The notes under the pieces were generated by a model. That model was not told the origin of the DNA and did not search any database. It saw only the letters and a program-made list of their open reading frames with translations. This document shows positions 20,352 through 29,151 of a DNA stretch of 64,000 nucleotides, piece after piece. Position 1 is the first letter of the stretch. Each line of letters begins with the position of its first letter. Made by a program: the position numbers and the translations under genes. This DNA is from Bacteroidia bacterium (GTDB taxonomy: Bacteria; Bacteroidota; Bacteroidia; Flavobacteriales; Schleiferiaceae): assembly GCA_030424545.1 (NCBI GenBank), contig JAUHWL010000009.1:60614-124613 (forward strand), in the 5' to 3' direction.

Positions 20352-21747
20352 ACAATTGCGAAAACAACTTACATACCTCCTTTTCTTTTGCTTTTTAAGC
20401 GTTTGCTCTTTTGCCCAAGGCCAAAGAGCTGCCGCACAAGAACCTGAATTAACACGCATACTATTTGTATTTGATGGCTCACAGAGCATGCACGGCCGTT
20501 GGCAAAGCGGAACAAAAATTGACATTGCCCAGCGCCTCATCACCAAAATGCTAGACAGCCTACAAAGCCTGAATGCTACCAATACATTTCAATTAGCCTT
20601 GCGCGTATATGGGCACCAAAAGCCCGTACCGCCACAAGATTGTAATGACACGCGCCTTGAGGTGCCTTTTGCTTTTAACAACTTTGCCCGAATAAAAAAG
20701 AAGCTAAAAGAAATTTCGCCCAAAGGCACCACACCAATTGCGCAATCTTTATCTAGATCTGCTACCGATTTTCCGAGCTGCGAAAACTGCCGCAACATTA
20801 TAATATTAATTACCGATGGTATTGAGGCCTGCGATGGCGACCCATGTGCCGTTTCTAGGCAGTTGCAGAAAAAAGGCATTATTTTAAAACCTTTTGTTAT
20901 TGGTATTGGCTTAGATAAAAATTTTAAAGAAACCTTTAGTTGTGTTGGTAATTACTACGATGCCACAGACGAAAACACCTTTCAAACCGTGCTTGGCATT
21001 GTTATTTCTCAAGCCTTAAACAACACAACTGCACAAATTAATTTGTTAGATCAGAACGGCAAACCCACTGAAACAGATGTGCCTGTTACGTTGTACAACC
21101 GCACTAGTGGCGAAATAAAATACAGCTTTATTCATACCATAAACTACCGTGGTAACCCAGATACTTTAATTATAGATCCGCTGGTAACCTACAACATGAC
21201 GGTGCATACTCTCCCTCCTGTAATGGTAGATTCTATCCAAATTACCCCAGGCAAACACTCGCAAATTGGCGCTAGTACACCGCAAGGAAGTTTAGATTTA
21301 CAAATTGCAAAAAGTAAAGGCTACAAAAATGTACAAGCCATTGTAACACGTGCAGGTAAAACGGAAACTATTAACGTGCAAGACTTTAATACAACGCAAA
21401 AATATTTAGTTGGTAAATACGATTTAGAAATATTAACACTACCACGTTACATTGAAAAAAATGTAGAAATTAGCCAAAGTGCAACAACCAGAATTGCCGT
21501 ACCTCCACCAGGAATAGTTACAATTTCTAGCACCAGTTCGGGCTACGGAAGTATTTTTGTTGAAAGACCAAGCGGTTTAGAGTGGGTAATTGATTTAAAC
21601 CAAAATTTAAGTCGGCAAACATTTGGGTTACAACCAGGCGATTACCGCGTTGTATTTCGCTCTAAAAACTCAAAAGAAACTATTTATTCAAAAAGTCAAA
21701 AATTTTCTATAACATCAGGAAGCAGCTCCCTAGTGAAATTAAATTAA
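20341..21747 (+). CDS. Secreted von Willebrand factor A domain protein inside the transketolase operon
   Basis: 468 residues beginning with GTG at 20341, inside the last codons of the upstream gene, so translational coupling is likely. A signal peptide (LTYLLFFCFLSVCSFAQ) ends near residue 26. The vWA domain (about 38-225) has a full metal-ion adhesion site: DGSQS, the Thr in PKGTTPIAQS, and ITDGIEACDGDPC. The four Cys after it may form disulphides. The C-terminal 240 residues look like beta-sandwich repeats (ARIVKLN-type ends, VTLYNRTSGE, LQPGDYRVVFRSKN). No sorting domain is seen, so it is probably periplasmic or surface-exposed. It ends one base before the next gene. Why it is coupled to transketolase is unknown. 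Confidence 0.85.
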   Translation: MIIKQLRKQLTYLLFFCFLSVCSFAQGQRAAAQEPELTRILFVFDGSQSMHGRWQSGTKIDIAQRLITKMLDSLQSLNATNTFQLALRVYGHQKPVPPQDCNDTRLEVPFAFNNFARIKKKLKEISPKGTTPIAQSLSRSATDFPSCENCRNIIILITDGIEACDGDPCAVSRQLQKKGIILKPFVIGIGLDKNFKETFSCVGNYYDATDENTFQTVLGIVISQALNNTTAQINLLDQNGKPTETDVPVTLYNRTSGEIKYSFIHTINYRGNPDTLIIDPLVTYNMTVHTLPPVMVDSIQITPGKHSQIGASTPQGSLDLQIAKSKGYKNVQAIVTRAGKTETINVQDFNTTQKYLVGKYDLEILTLPRYIEKNVEISQSATTRIAVPPPGIVTISSTSSGYGSIFVERPSGLEWVIDLNQNLSRQTFGLQPGDYRVVFRSKNSKETIYSKSQKFSITSGSSSLVKLN

Positions 21748-21748
21748 C

Positions 21749-22708
21749 ATGAAAAAATACACCAACAGCGGAAATAAAGACACAAGATCTGGATTTGGAG
21801 AAGGATTACATGAAGCCGGACAAGCAAACAAAAATGTGGTTGCCCTTTGTGCAGATCTTATAGGGTCTTTAAAAATGGATGCCTTTAAAAATGAATTTCC
21901 GGACCGCTTTTTCCAGGTAGGAATTGCCGAAGCAAACATGATGGGTATTGCTGCAGGTTTAACCATTGGCGGTAAAATTCCGTTTACCGGAACTTTTGCC
22001 AATTTTAGCACCGGCCGAGTTTATGACCAAATAAGACAGAGCATTGCATATAGTGGTAAAAACGTGAAAATTTGCGCTAGCCACGCAGGCTTAACGCTAG
22101 GAGAAGATGGCGCAACTCACCAAATTTTAGAAGACGTTGGCTTGATGAAAATGCTTCCGGGCATGACCGTAATTTGCCCATGCGATTTTAACCAAACCAA
22201 AGCCGCTACACTTGCCATTGCCGATTTTGATGGCCCCGTTTACCTAAGGTTTGGCCGACCAAAAGTGGCAAACTTTACAGACCCAACAGAGCCTTTTATT
22301 ATCGGTAAAGCACAGATGTTAAACGAAGGAACAGATGTTACCATTGTTGCAAATGGCCATTTAGTTTGGAAAGCCATAGAAGCAGGAGAGCTGTTGGCCA
22401 CAATGGGTATTTCTTCCGAAATAATAAACATGCACACGGTTAAACCGTTAGACGAAGAAGCGATTATAGCATCAGCTAAAAAAACGGGTTGTGTAGTAAC
22501 TGCCGAAGAGCATCAGCGCAATGGTGGTTTAGGCGATAGCGTTGCACAATGCTTGGCTTTAAACTTACCAACACCTCAAGAATTTGTTGCTGTAAACGAT
22601 AGTTTTGGTGAAAGTGGAACTCCAGAGCAATTACTAGAGAAATACGGACTTAGCAGCAAAGCCATAGTTGAGGCAGCTCAAAAGGTTATCTCTCGAAAAA
22701 AAACATAA
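21749..22708 (+). CDS. Transketolase, C-terminal subunit
   Basis: The pyrimidine-binding and C-terminal domains of the split transketolase, 319 residues. Family segments include VALCADLIGS, FQVGIAEANMMGIAAGL (the catalytic Glu), the SHAGLTLGEDGATHQILED loop, and the C-terminal TAEEHQRNGGLGDSVA and SFGESGTPEQLL. It starts one base after the vWA stop, so all three genes form one transcript. It should assemble with the product of 19512-20351. Confidence 0.94.
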   Translation: MKKYTNSGNKDTRSGFGEGLHEAGQANKNVVALCADLIGSLKMDAFKNEFPDRFFQVGIAEANMMGIAAGLTIGGKIPFTGTFANFSTGRVYDQIRQSIAYSGKNVKICASHAGLTLGEDGATHQILEDVGLMKMLPGMTVICPCDFNQTKAATLAIADFDGPVYLRFGRPKVANFTDPTEPFIIGKAQMLNEGTDVTIVANGHLVWKAIEAGELLATMGISSEIINMHTVKPLDEEAIIASAKKTGCVVTAEEHQRNGGLGDSVAQCLALNLPTPQEFVAVNDSFGESGTPEQLLEKYGLSSKAIVEAAQKVISRKKT

Positions 22709-22740
22709 ACCAAGTTTTATAACCCTATAAGCTTTTGGTT
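22708..22740 (+). terminator. Possible terminator of the transketolase operon
   Basis: An imperfect inverted repeat (aaccaa.. / ..ttggtt, with a paired AT-rich inner part) lies at the end of the operon. No good T-run follows, so this is uncertain. Confidence 0.35.
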
Positions 22741-22756
22741 ACAATAAAATAATATC

Positions 22757-23254
22757 ATGAAAAAGTCTATCATTATTCTGATTGCTATTGCCACCAGTAT
22801 TTTTATAGGGCAATCTTGCCAGCATGACCCTAAAACAGATGCAGTAGCAGATTCAGCTTTGTTTGCCGAAGTAATGGCAGGAACATATACAAATTACAAG
22901 AATGGAAATATCCTAGCAGGCATACCTCCTAGCCCACATGGTAACTTTACATTGCGTTTTAATGAAATTGCTACAGCAGCATTAGATAGTGCTACCGGAG
23001 AATTACCCGCAGGAGCCACGTTCCCTAATGGTTCTATTATTGTGAAAGATATTTATGAAGGTTCAAAGATTAGCCTGATTGCTGTAATGAAAAAAGCACC
23101 ATCTGACCAATACGCTAGCAATGGTTGGGTTTGGGCCGAATACAATCCAGATGGCTCAATATATTTTAGTACCATAAAAAAAGGCGATGGATGCACTGGT
23201 TGCCATGGTAGCGCACCCCATAGAGACTTTACAAAAGCTTTTGATTTACATTAA
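22757..23254 (+). CDS. Cytochrome P460-like lipoprotein
   Basis: 165 residues with a lipoprotein signal (lipobox IGQSC, Cys 21) and one c-type haem motif CTGCH at 146-150. The preceding pattern (FPNGSIIVKDIY, then ISLIAVMKK, then NGWVWAEYNPDGS, then CxxCH and DFTKAFDL) fits the cytochrome P460 domain. P460 proteins bind haem with an unusual Lys cross-link and act on hydroxylamine or NO in some bacteria; most Bacteroidota members are uncharacterised. It is probably in the periplasm, lipid-anchored. Its substrate is unknown. Confidence 0.8.
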   Translation: MKKSIIILIAIATSIFIGQSCQHDPKTDAVADSALFAEVMAGTYTNYKNGNILAGIPPSPHGNFTLRFNEIATAALDSATGELPAGATFPNGSIIVKDIYEGSKISLIAVMKKAPSDQYASNGWVWAEYNPDGSIYFSTIKKGDGCTGCHGSAPHRDFTKAFDLH

Positions 23255-23346
23255 TTTTTTATTGATTATTTCAGTTTCATAAGTTGTAATATTCTACTTT
23301 CGTTCTGATACAAAGGATTTATTTAATAATCACAAGTTCAGCATAC

Positions 23347-24984
23347 ATGAAAGTAGATGTGTCTGCATTAATAGAGAAGATTTATACCTCTCAATATAGC
23401 TCTAACAAAACGTTTTCAGGCCCATTTGGTAAGCGTTACCTTACCTATGCCGATTATATCGCCTCCGGACAGCCTTTAAAAATTATTGAAAAATATATTG
23501 AAAAAGAAATTTTGCCAACATATGCCAATACGCATACAGAAGCATCTTTTACAGGCTTACAATCATCAAAATATAGAGAAGAGGCTAGGGAAATCATAAA
23601 GAATTCTGTAAACGCCAGCAAAGAGGATTTGCTCATCTTTTGTGGTTCTGGCTCAACAGGCGCGCTTGATTTATTAATCAGAAAGCTGATTCAAACCTAT
23701 AAAGAGGAAGAAAATTTTCCTGTTGTTTTTATTGGTCCATATGAACACCATTCTAATATTTTACCCTGGCGCGAAAGCGCGTTTACGCTTGTAGAAATTC
23801 CCATTGCAAAAAATGGCAATGTAGACCTTGTTGAACTTGAGACTCAGCTAAAAAAATATCACGGCAAAAAACCATTAATCGGAAGTTTTTCTGCTGCTTC
23901 AAACGTAACGGGAATTTTAGCACCTGAAAAAGAAATACACAACTTGCTTAAACATTATGGTGCGCTTTCTTTTTGGGACTATGCTGGTGCCGCCCCTTAT
24001 GTACCAATAAACATGAATCCCAAAGACAATGTCGGTAAGGATGCTATCGTAATTTCGCCTCATAAATTAATTGGTGGACCCGCAACACCTGGAATATTAA
24101 TTGTTAAAAAAGAAATTTTTAATAAAGGTTTGCCTGTGGTAACTGGTGGCGGAACGGTGCACTTTGTTACCAAATCTCAACAACGCTATTTTGAAGACAT
24201 CGAAGTAAGAGAAGAAGGCGGCACACCATCCATTATTGGAGCAATAAGAGCTGGGATGGCTTTTAAGCTTAAAGATACGGTTGGGCCAAAGAATATAGAA
24301 TCTATAGAAAGTAGCTTTATAAAAAAGGCAATTCAGATTTTAAGTAATCATCCTAACATTTACATTTTAGGCAATTTAGAAGCACCCAGACTAGGGTTTC
24401 TCGCATTTCATATTCGGTACAATGGCCGTTATTTACACCACAACTTTGTAGTAGCCTTACTCAATGATTTGTTTGGCATACAATCTAGAGGTGGATGTAG
24501 TTGTGCAGGGCCCTATGGACATGATTTATTAAACCTTAGTGAAGAAATGTCTCAAAAATATATGGTTGAACTTAGCCATGGCAACGTTGGTATAAAGCCA
24601 GGGTGGGTTAGATTAAATTTCAATTATTTTATTCCAAAAGAAGAATTTAACTTTATTATAAATAGTCTTATTTGGGTTTCTGAACACGGTTGGAAATTAT
24701 TAAAAATGTATCATTTTGATGATAATGAAGGTATTTGGCATGTAAATAACAACAAGCGAAGTGATATAAAATCTTTTGGCAATTATCTTTTTGAAAAACC
24801 TAAAAAGGCTAAAGGATCTATGCGTAAAAAAGCAGAAAAAAGATTAAGCTATTTTAAGTTTGCTGATGAACTTGCTGCAAGAGCGCTTTCTGATTTGGCA
24901 AAAGAGAAATGTCAAGAGTATCATCATAATCATGTTAATAATCCTTTACGCTGGTATAGCATCGCTCAAGACATAAAAGTTTAA
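23347..24984 (+). CDS. Class V-fold PLP-dependent aminotransferase with C-terminal extension
   Basis: 545 residues. The fold-type I core has the PLP-binding region GSGSTGALDLL (about 100), HHSNILPWRE (134-143), DYAGAAPYVP (211-220) and the PLP lysine K240 in SPHKLIGGPATPG. Like SufS-type proteins it has a conserved Cys loop, RGGCSCAGPY (381-390), which could be the active-site loop of a desulfurase-like enzyme. About 100 extra residues at the C-terminus (after VRLNFNYFI) are charged, with no known domain. The next gene is a TylF-like methyltransferase on the same strand. The substrate cannot be read from the sequence. Confidence 0.85.
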   Translation: MKVDVSALIEKIYTSQYSSNKTFSGPFGKRYLTYADYIASGQPLKIIEKYIEKEILPTYANTHTEASFTGLQSSKYREEAREIIKNSVNASKEDLLIFCGSGSTGALDLLIRKLIQTYKEEENFPVVFIGPYEHHSNILPWRESAFTLVEIPIAKNGNVDLVELETQLKKYHGKKPLIGSFSAASNVTGILAPEKEIHNLLKHYGALSFWDYAGAAPYVPINMNPKDNVGKDAIVISPHKLIGGPATPGILIVKKEIFNKGLPVVTGGGTVHFVTKSQQRYFEDIEVREEGGTPSIIGAIRAGMAFKLKDTVGPKNIESIESSFIKKAIQILSNHPNIYILGNLEAPRLGFLAFHIRYNGRYLHHNFVVALLNDLFGIQSRGGCSCAGPYGHDLLNLSEEMSQKYMVELSHGNVGIKPGWVRLNFNYFIPKEEFNFIINSLIWVSEHGWKLLKMYHFDDNEGIWHVNNNKRSDIKSFGNYLFEKPKKAKGSMRKKAEKRLSYFKFADELAARALSDLAKEKCQEYHHNHVNNPLRWYSIAQDIKV

Positions 24985-25172
24985 AATCAATACTTTTTTC
25001 TAGTTAGGAATAGCTTTTCGTTTTACTTGATTTTACTTTTTAACGTACTTATACGAAGTGCTTTACTTACAAAAAAATAACTAAAAGCATAATAAGCAGC
25101 TATTTATTATTTGGTTATTCTAGGTTTATTCATTGTAAGTAGTATTTTAGCCTTAACCAAAACCAACTGATT

Positions 25173-25907
25173 ATGCATGTAAGTACTAAAACAATTCAAT
25201 CAAATCCTACTATAAACGGTACTGTTAACGGATTAAAAGGCAATTCTGTTAACAATTATAACGTAGATCAAAGGAAAAAGTGGGATTATGAAAATGGGTA
25301 TTATTTAACATGTGAAACAGCGAGAATCGGTAAATTTTTAAATCAATTAGAAATTTATAAAAAGGTATTACCTCTGCAAGGAGAAGTATTAGAATTTGGC
25401 GTATATAAAGGAGCTTCATTTGTCCGATTAATAACCTTCCGAGATTTACTCGAGAAAAAATCATCCAGAAAAATTATAGGTTTTGATGCGTTTGGAAAAT
25501 TTCCTAATGATTTAAAATTAGAAAGCGACAAAAAATTTGTTGCAAATTTTGAAGGAAAAGCGGGATTAGGAATAAGCAAAAACGAATTGGAGTTTCATCT
25601 GAAGAATAAGAATACAACTAATTTTAAACTCGTAAAGGGTGATATTAAAAACACCCTTCCCGATTTTTTAAATCAAAACCCTGATTTAAAAATAGCCATG
25701 ATCCATATTGACGTTGATGTATATGAACCAACAAAAATTATTTTAGAATTACTTTGGAAAAAATTAGTACCTGGTGGAATTTTAATGCTAGACGATTATG
25801 GAATTATTGCTGGTGAAACAAAAGCAGTTGATGAGTTTTTTAAAGATGAGGACGTAAAAATTCTTAACAATAAATATTACCCCACACCTTCCTATATCAT
25901 AAAATAG
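25173..25907 (+). CDS. TylF/MycF-like class I SAM-dependent methyltransferase
   Basis: 244 residues. Rossmann SAM motifs are LEFGVYKGASFVR (motif I) and IGFDAFGKFP, and the metal-binding acidic positions are in MIHIDVDVYEPT and GGILMLDDYG. This is the pattern of the TylF/macrocin O-methyltransferase family, which methylates sugar hydroxyls with Mg2+. It follows the class V PLP enzyme after a 188-base AT-rich gap in which I see no clear terminator. The two may act on the same small molecule or glycan, but that is a guess from position alone. Confidence 0.82.
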   Translation: MHVSTKTIQSNPTINGTVNGLKGNSVNNYNVDQRKKWDYENGYYLTCETARIGKFLNQLEIYKKVLPLQGEVLEFGVYKGASFVRLITFRDLLEKKSSRKIIGFDAFGKFPNDLKLESDKKFVANFEGKAGLGISKNELEFHLKNKNTTNFKLVKGDIKNTLPDFLNQNPDLKIAMIHIDVDVYEPTKIILELLWKKLVPGGILMLDDYGIIAGETKAVDEFFKDEDVKILNNKYYPTPSYIIK

Positions 25908-25950
25908 AATTCATTTTTTATGGTATCCTTTTTTTTTATTATCACAATTA

Positions 25951-25973
25951 AACCATTTTGTCATCTTGTAGTC
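25951..25973 (+). promoter_or_regulatory. Possible ECF-type promoter of the sigma factor operon
   Basis: AAC (25951-25953) and GTC (25971-25973), separated by 17 bases, resemble the -35 AAC and -10 GTC of ECF-dependent promoters. They lie 18 bases before the sigma factor start. Autoregulation is common for such genes, but this match is short and could be chance. Confidence 0.3.
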
Positions 25974-25990
25974 AAAACTAAAATGGCAAT

Positions 25991-26518
25991 ATGGATAAGG
26001 ATATAAAAATCCTTCTTTCTCAGAAAAACTATCAGAAAGCATTCAATCTGATTGTAGACAATTACAATCAGAGATTGTATTGGCACGTTAGAAAAATGGT
26101 AATCGTGCATGATGACGCTGACGATGTATTGCAAAACACCTACGTAAAAGTGTGGCGAGCATTGCCAAATTTCAGATCCGAATCTGCCATTTTTACGTGG
26201 CTATATCGTATTGCAACTAATGAGAGTTTAACTTTTTTAAAGAAAAGAAACCAATCTATAAGCTATGATAATTTAGCTGGAGAAATTGCTCATAACTTAG
26301 AAACCGATGAGTATTTTGATGGTGATGATGCGCAATTAAAACTCCAACAAGCCATATTTGCTTTACCCGAAAAACAAAAAGCCGTTTTTAATTTAAGGTA
26401 TTTTGAAGAAATGAGTTACAAAGAAATGTCTCGTGTATTAGAAACTTCAGAAGGAGCCTTAAAAGCATCATATCATCATGCGATAAAAAAAATTGAGATT
26501 TTCTTGAAAGACGATTAA
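25991..26518 (+). CDS. RNA polymerase sigma factor, ECF subfamily
   Basis: 175 residues with region 2 (AFNLIVDNYNQRLYWHVRKMV, DDADDVLQNTYVKVWRALP, FTWLYRIATN) and region 4 (LPEKQKAVFNLRYFEEMSYKEMS, then a helix-turn-helix ending SEGALKASYHHA). It lacks region 3, as is normal for ECF sigma factors. It is followed by a one-TM protein and a small periplasmic protein, a layout I recall from Flavobacteriia as a sigma/anti-sigma/sensor group. Confidence 0.93.
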   Translation: MDKDIKILLSQKNYQKAFNLIVDNYNQRLYWHVRKMVIVHDDADDVLQNTYVKVWRALPNFRSESAIFTWLYRIATNESLTFLKKRNQSISYDNLAGEIAHNLETDEYFDGDDAQLKLQQAIFALPEKQKAVFNLRYFEEMSYKEMSRVLETSEGALKASYHHAIKKIEIFLKDD

Positions 26519-26548
26519 ACCAAGAGCGAAATAAAGAATCAAAAGAAT

Positions 26549-26986
26549 ATGTCAAGCAACATAGAAAATAACAAGCATTTAAAAGAGAATCCGTTTCGGG
26601 TACCCGATGGCTACTTTGAAGAATCTGCAACTAGATTTAAAAACATAGCCATAAAAGAAAAGCATGTTATCCCGATCAGCCCTGAAAACACAAGGTTTTC
26701 TAAAAAATATTTTAGCATAGCGGCTGCCTTTGTTTTACTTATTACGGCAACATGGTATTTTGCTTTGAACAACCCCAACAAAGTAGAGGATCCTTTTACC
26801 GAAGAAGATTACTATTCTTTGATAGAAAATGGGGCCATTACTAATTTTGAAACTAATTTTATAAACACCATTACGCTAGATGAATTAGACAATTTGGTAT
26901 TAGAAGAATCTGTTTACACGTTTGATGAAAACGAATATTCTACAGACGATTTAGAAGAAATGTATTTGTATAACATAATTTATTAA
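26549..26986 (+). CDS. One-TM protein, candidate anti-sigma factor
   Basis: 145 residues. The cytoplasmic N-terminal part (about 1-52) contains the FRVPDGYFEE segment often seen in Bacteroidota proteins encoded after ECF sigma genes. A single membrane helix lies at about 54-74 (YFSIAAAFVLLITATWYFAL). The acidic outer part (about 75-145) is rich in Asp/Glu. It starts 30 bases after the sigma gene and ends 4 bases before the next. The anti-sigma role is inferred from position and topology, since no classic zinc-binding motif is present. Confidence 0.7.
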   Translation: MSSNIENNKHLKENPFRVPDGYFEESATRFKNIAIKEKHVIPISPENTRFSKKYFSIAAAFVLLITATWYFALNNPNKVEDPFTEEDYYSLIENGAITNFETNFINTITLDELDNLVLEESVYTFDENEYSTDDLEEMYLYNIIY

Positions 26987-26990
26987 CACA

Positions 26991-27473
26991 ATGAAAAAGC
27001 TATTAATCTTATTGATTTCAATGTATAGCGGTTTATTAATCGCCCAGCCAGATCATGGAAATTTTGAAGAAAAAAAGAAAAAAATGGATGCCATGAAAGT
27101 GGCTTACCTAACAAGTGAGCTTGATTTAAGCACAGATCTAGCCCAAAAATTCTGGCCAGTGTACAACGAACTAGACAAACAAATAGACGATTTAAGGCTT
27201 GTAACCATTAGGCAAATGCGAGAGCATATAAAAGCTGGAATTAAAATAGAAGACATTAGCGATGATGAGCTTGAAAAAATGATGCTTGTGCGTTTAAAAA
27301 ACGATGAGAAAATTGCACAACTTAAAATGGCATACCACAAAAAGTTTATTGATGTATTAGGTATTAAGAAAACAGCTCAACTCTATCATGCAGAAATGAC
27401 TTTTGCGCGAGATTTAATGCGAAGATCTAGAGATGGTAAAAGAGATAAGGAAAGGCCTCGTCCTGAAGATTAA
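26991..27473 (+). CDS. Periplasmic Spy-like 'sensor of ECF-type sigma factor'
   Basis: 160 residues with a signal peptide (MKKLLILLISMYSGLLIAQ) and a fully helical, charged mature part. The family pattern is LTSELDLSTDLAQKFWPVYNEL and later LKMAYHKKFIDVLGIKKTAQLY, reminiscent of Spy/CpxP proteins. It probably resides in the periplasm and could tune the membrane protein encoded just upstream. A good terminator follows the gene. Confidence 0.78.
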   Translation: MKKLLILLISMYSGLLIAQPDHGNFEEKKKKMDAMKVAYLTSELDLSTDLAQKFWPVYNELDKQIDDLRLVTIRQMREHIKAGIKIEDISDDELEKMMLVRLKNDEKIAQLKMAYHKKFIDVLGIKKTAQLYHAEMTFARDLMRRSRDGKRDKERPRPED

Positions 27474-27498
27474 TGCTTAGTTGATATAATTTTAAATA

Positions 27499-27530
27499 AA
27501 CCTGGCGGTAAATTCTCGTCAGGTTTTTTT
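27499..27530 (+). terminator. Terminator of the ECF sigma operon
   Basis: A 9-base stem (aacctggcg / cgtcaggtt, one G-U pair), 9-base loop, then seven T. It lies 26 bases past the stop of the sensor gene. Confidence 0.85.
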
Positions 27531-27549
27531 ATACCTGTACATTTGAAGT

Positions 27550-28749
27550 ATGATAAGCACGAGAGAATTATTTTTTAGCAATTTGGCGCAAACAACCAAT
27601 GCCCCACTTGGCATTGAGGTTGAAAAAGCCATCGGCAATTACATTTATACCGTAGAAGGAAAAAAGCTTTTAGATTTAATATCTGGGATTTCGGTAAGCA
27701 ATATTGGGCATTTGCATCCACATGTAATAAACGCTATAACTGCTCAACTGCAAAAACACATGCATTTGCAAGTTTATGGCGAATACATTCAAGCGCCACA
27801 AGTAAAGCTTGCCACAAAATTGTTATCGCTTTTGCCTAAAAATTTTCAATCGGTTTACTTGGTTAATTCTGGTTCTGAGGCTATAGAAGGAGCTATAAAA
27901 TTGGCTAAAAGATTTACTGGCCGACCTGAAATTATTGCTTTTAAAGATGCGTATCACGGCAGTACGAACGGTGCATTAAGCGCTATGGGTAACGAAGAAT
28001 TTAAAAAACCATTTAGGCCGTTAATGCCCGGAATAAAACATTTTAGCTTTAATAATTCTGAGGTACTAGACCACATAACCACAAAAACTGCGGCCGTTTT
28101 AATTGAACCCGTACAAGGCGAAGCCGGCTATATTCCGGCCGGTAAAAAATATCTGCAACAGCTAAAAGCCAAATGCAAAGCTACCGGGACGCTATTAATT
28201 TTTGATGAAATACAAACCGGATTAGGCAGAACCGGACATTGGTTTGCCATGAATAAATATGGCGTATCGCCAGACATTGTAACGCTGGCCAAAGGTCTTG
28301 GTGGTGGCATGCCAATTGGTGCCTTCATCAGCAGCAAAAAAATTATGGATAGCCTTAAGGAAAACCCCATTCTTGGTCATATTACAACTTTTGGCGGGCA
28401 CCCGGTAAGCTGTGTGGCAGCTCTTGCCACCTTAGAAGTGCTAGAAAAAGAGGACCTAATGAGCAGCGTAGCCGCTAAAGAAACATTGTTTAGAAAGTTG
28501 TTGGTTCACCCAGAAATTAAAAACATTTCTGGCACAGGTTTGATGCTAGCCGTAGAACTAGAGAATTTTGAAAAAGTAGAAGCTACAATGTATAACTGTC
28601 TTGCAAACGGATTAATCACAGATTGGTTTCTGTTTAACGCTAAAAGCATACGCATTGCACCGCCACTAACCATAAGTTTAGACGAAATTGAAAACGCTTG
28701 TAGTGTAATTTTGGGTAGTTTAGACCAACTTAACAAAATATCTAAGTAG
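27550..28749 (+). CDS. Class III aminotransferase (acetylornithine/ornithine type)
   Basis: 399 residues of fold-type I class III. Signatures are NSGSEAIEGAIKLAKRFTGR (PLP phosphate site), DAYHGSTNGALS, AAVLIEPVQGEAGY, LIFDEIQTGLGRTG and the PLP Lys in TLAKGLGGGMPIGAF. The family covers ornithine, acetylornithine, GABA and lysine aminotransferases. Its isolated position, with no arginine genes nearby, does not settle the substrate. Two small genes follow on the same strand. Confidence 0.88.
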   Translation: MISTRELFFSNLAQTTNAPLGIEVEKAIGNYIYTVEGKKLLDLISGISVSNIGHLHPHVINAITAQLQKHMHLQVYGEYIQAPQVKLATKLLSLLPKNFQSVYLVNSGSEAIEGAIKLAKRFTGRPEIIAFKDAYHGSTNGALSAMGNEEFKKPFRPLMPGIKHFSFNNSEVLDHITTKTAAVLIEPVQGEAGYIPAGKKYLQQLKAKCKATGTLLIFDEIQTGLGRTGHWFAMNKYGVSPDIVTLAKGLGGGMPIGAFISSKKIMDSLKENPILGHITTFGGHPVSCVAALATLEVLEKEDLMSSVAAKETLFRKLLVHPEIKNISGTGLMLAVELENFEKVEATMYNCLANGLITDWFLFNAKSIRIAPPLTISLDEIENACSVILGSLDQLNKISK

Positions 28750-28768
28750 AACCCAAAAAGTTTGCATA

Positions 28769-29146
28769 ATGAAATTTTACACCAACATTCCTAAAAATCT
28801 ATTGCCCTATTATAATTTAGAGTTAGAAAAATATCGCCAACAGCTAGCTTTAGGCAATTTACAAGCTGCTTGGAATCAGTTAGAGCGGGCACATATTCTG
28901 GGACAGAAATATCCGTTTGCGCACACTTTTGTGCATTGGCACATGCTACTTTTTGGGTTTAAAATTAAAAGCCGAAAAGAAATAATTGGGCAGATACCTC
29001 GCTTAATTTTTGGTGGAATAAAATCTTTTGTTGGAAAAATACCCGTTGGCAATCCGGGTGGTGCAAACGTTCCTCCGCTAAAACCCTTTCCTATTGCGGA
29101 CGATTTAAAAGACGTTTTTGCAAAAGCAAACATCACAACCACATAA
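28769..29146 (+). CDS. DUF3703 domain protein
   Basis: 125 residues matching the DUF3703 pattern: AWNQLERAHILGQKYPFAHTFVHWHMLLFG, then PVGNPGGANVPPLKPFPIADDL. The His-rich helix could bind a metal. It lies 19 bases after the aminotransferase and 5 bases before the YdeI-like gene, so these may be one transcript. The function of the family is unknown to me. Confidence 0.85.
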   Translation: MKFYTNIPKNLLPYYNLELEKYRQQLALGNLQAAWNQLERAHILGQKYPFAHTFVHWHMLLFGFKIKSRKEIIGQIPRLIFGGIKSFVGKIPVGNPGGANVPPLKPFPIADDLKDVFAKANITTT

Positions 29147-29151
29147 AAACT

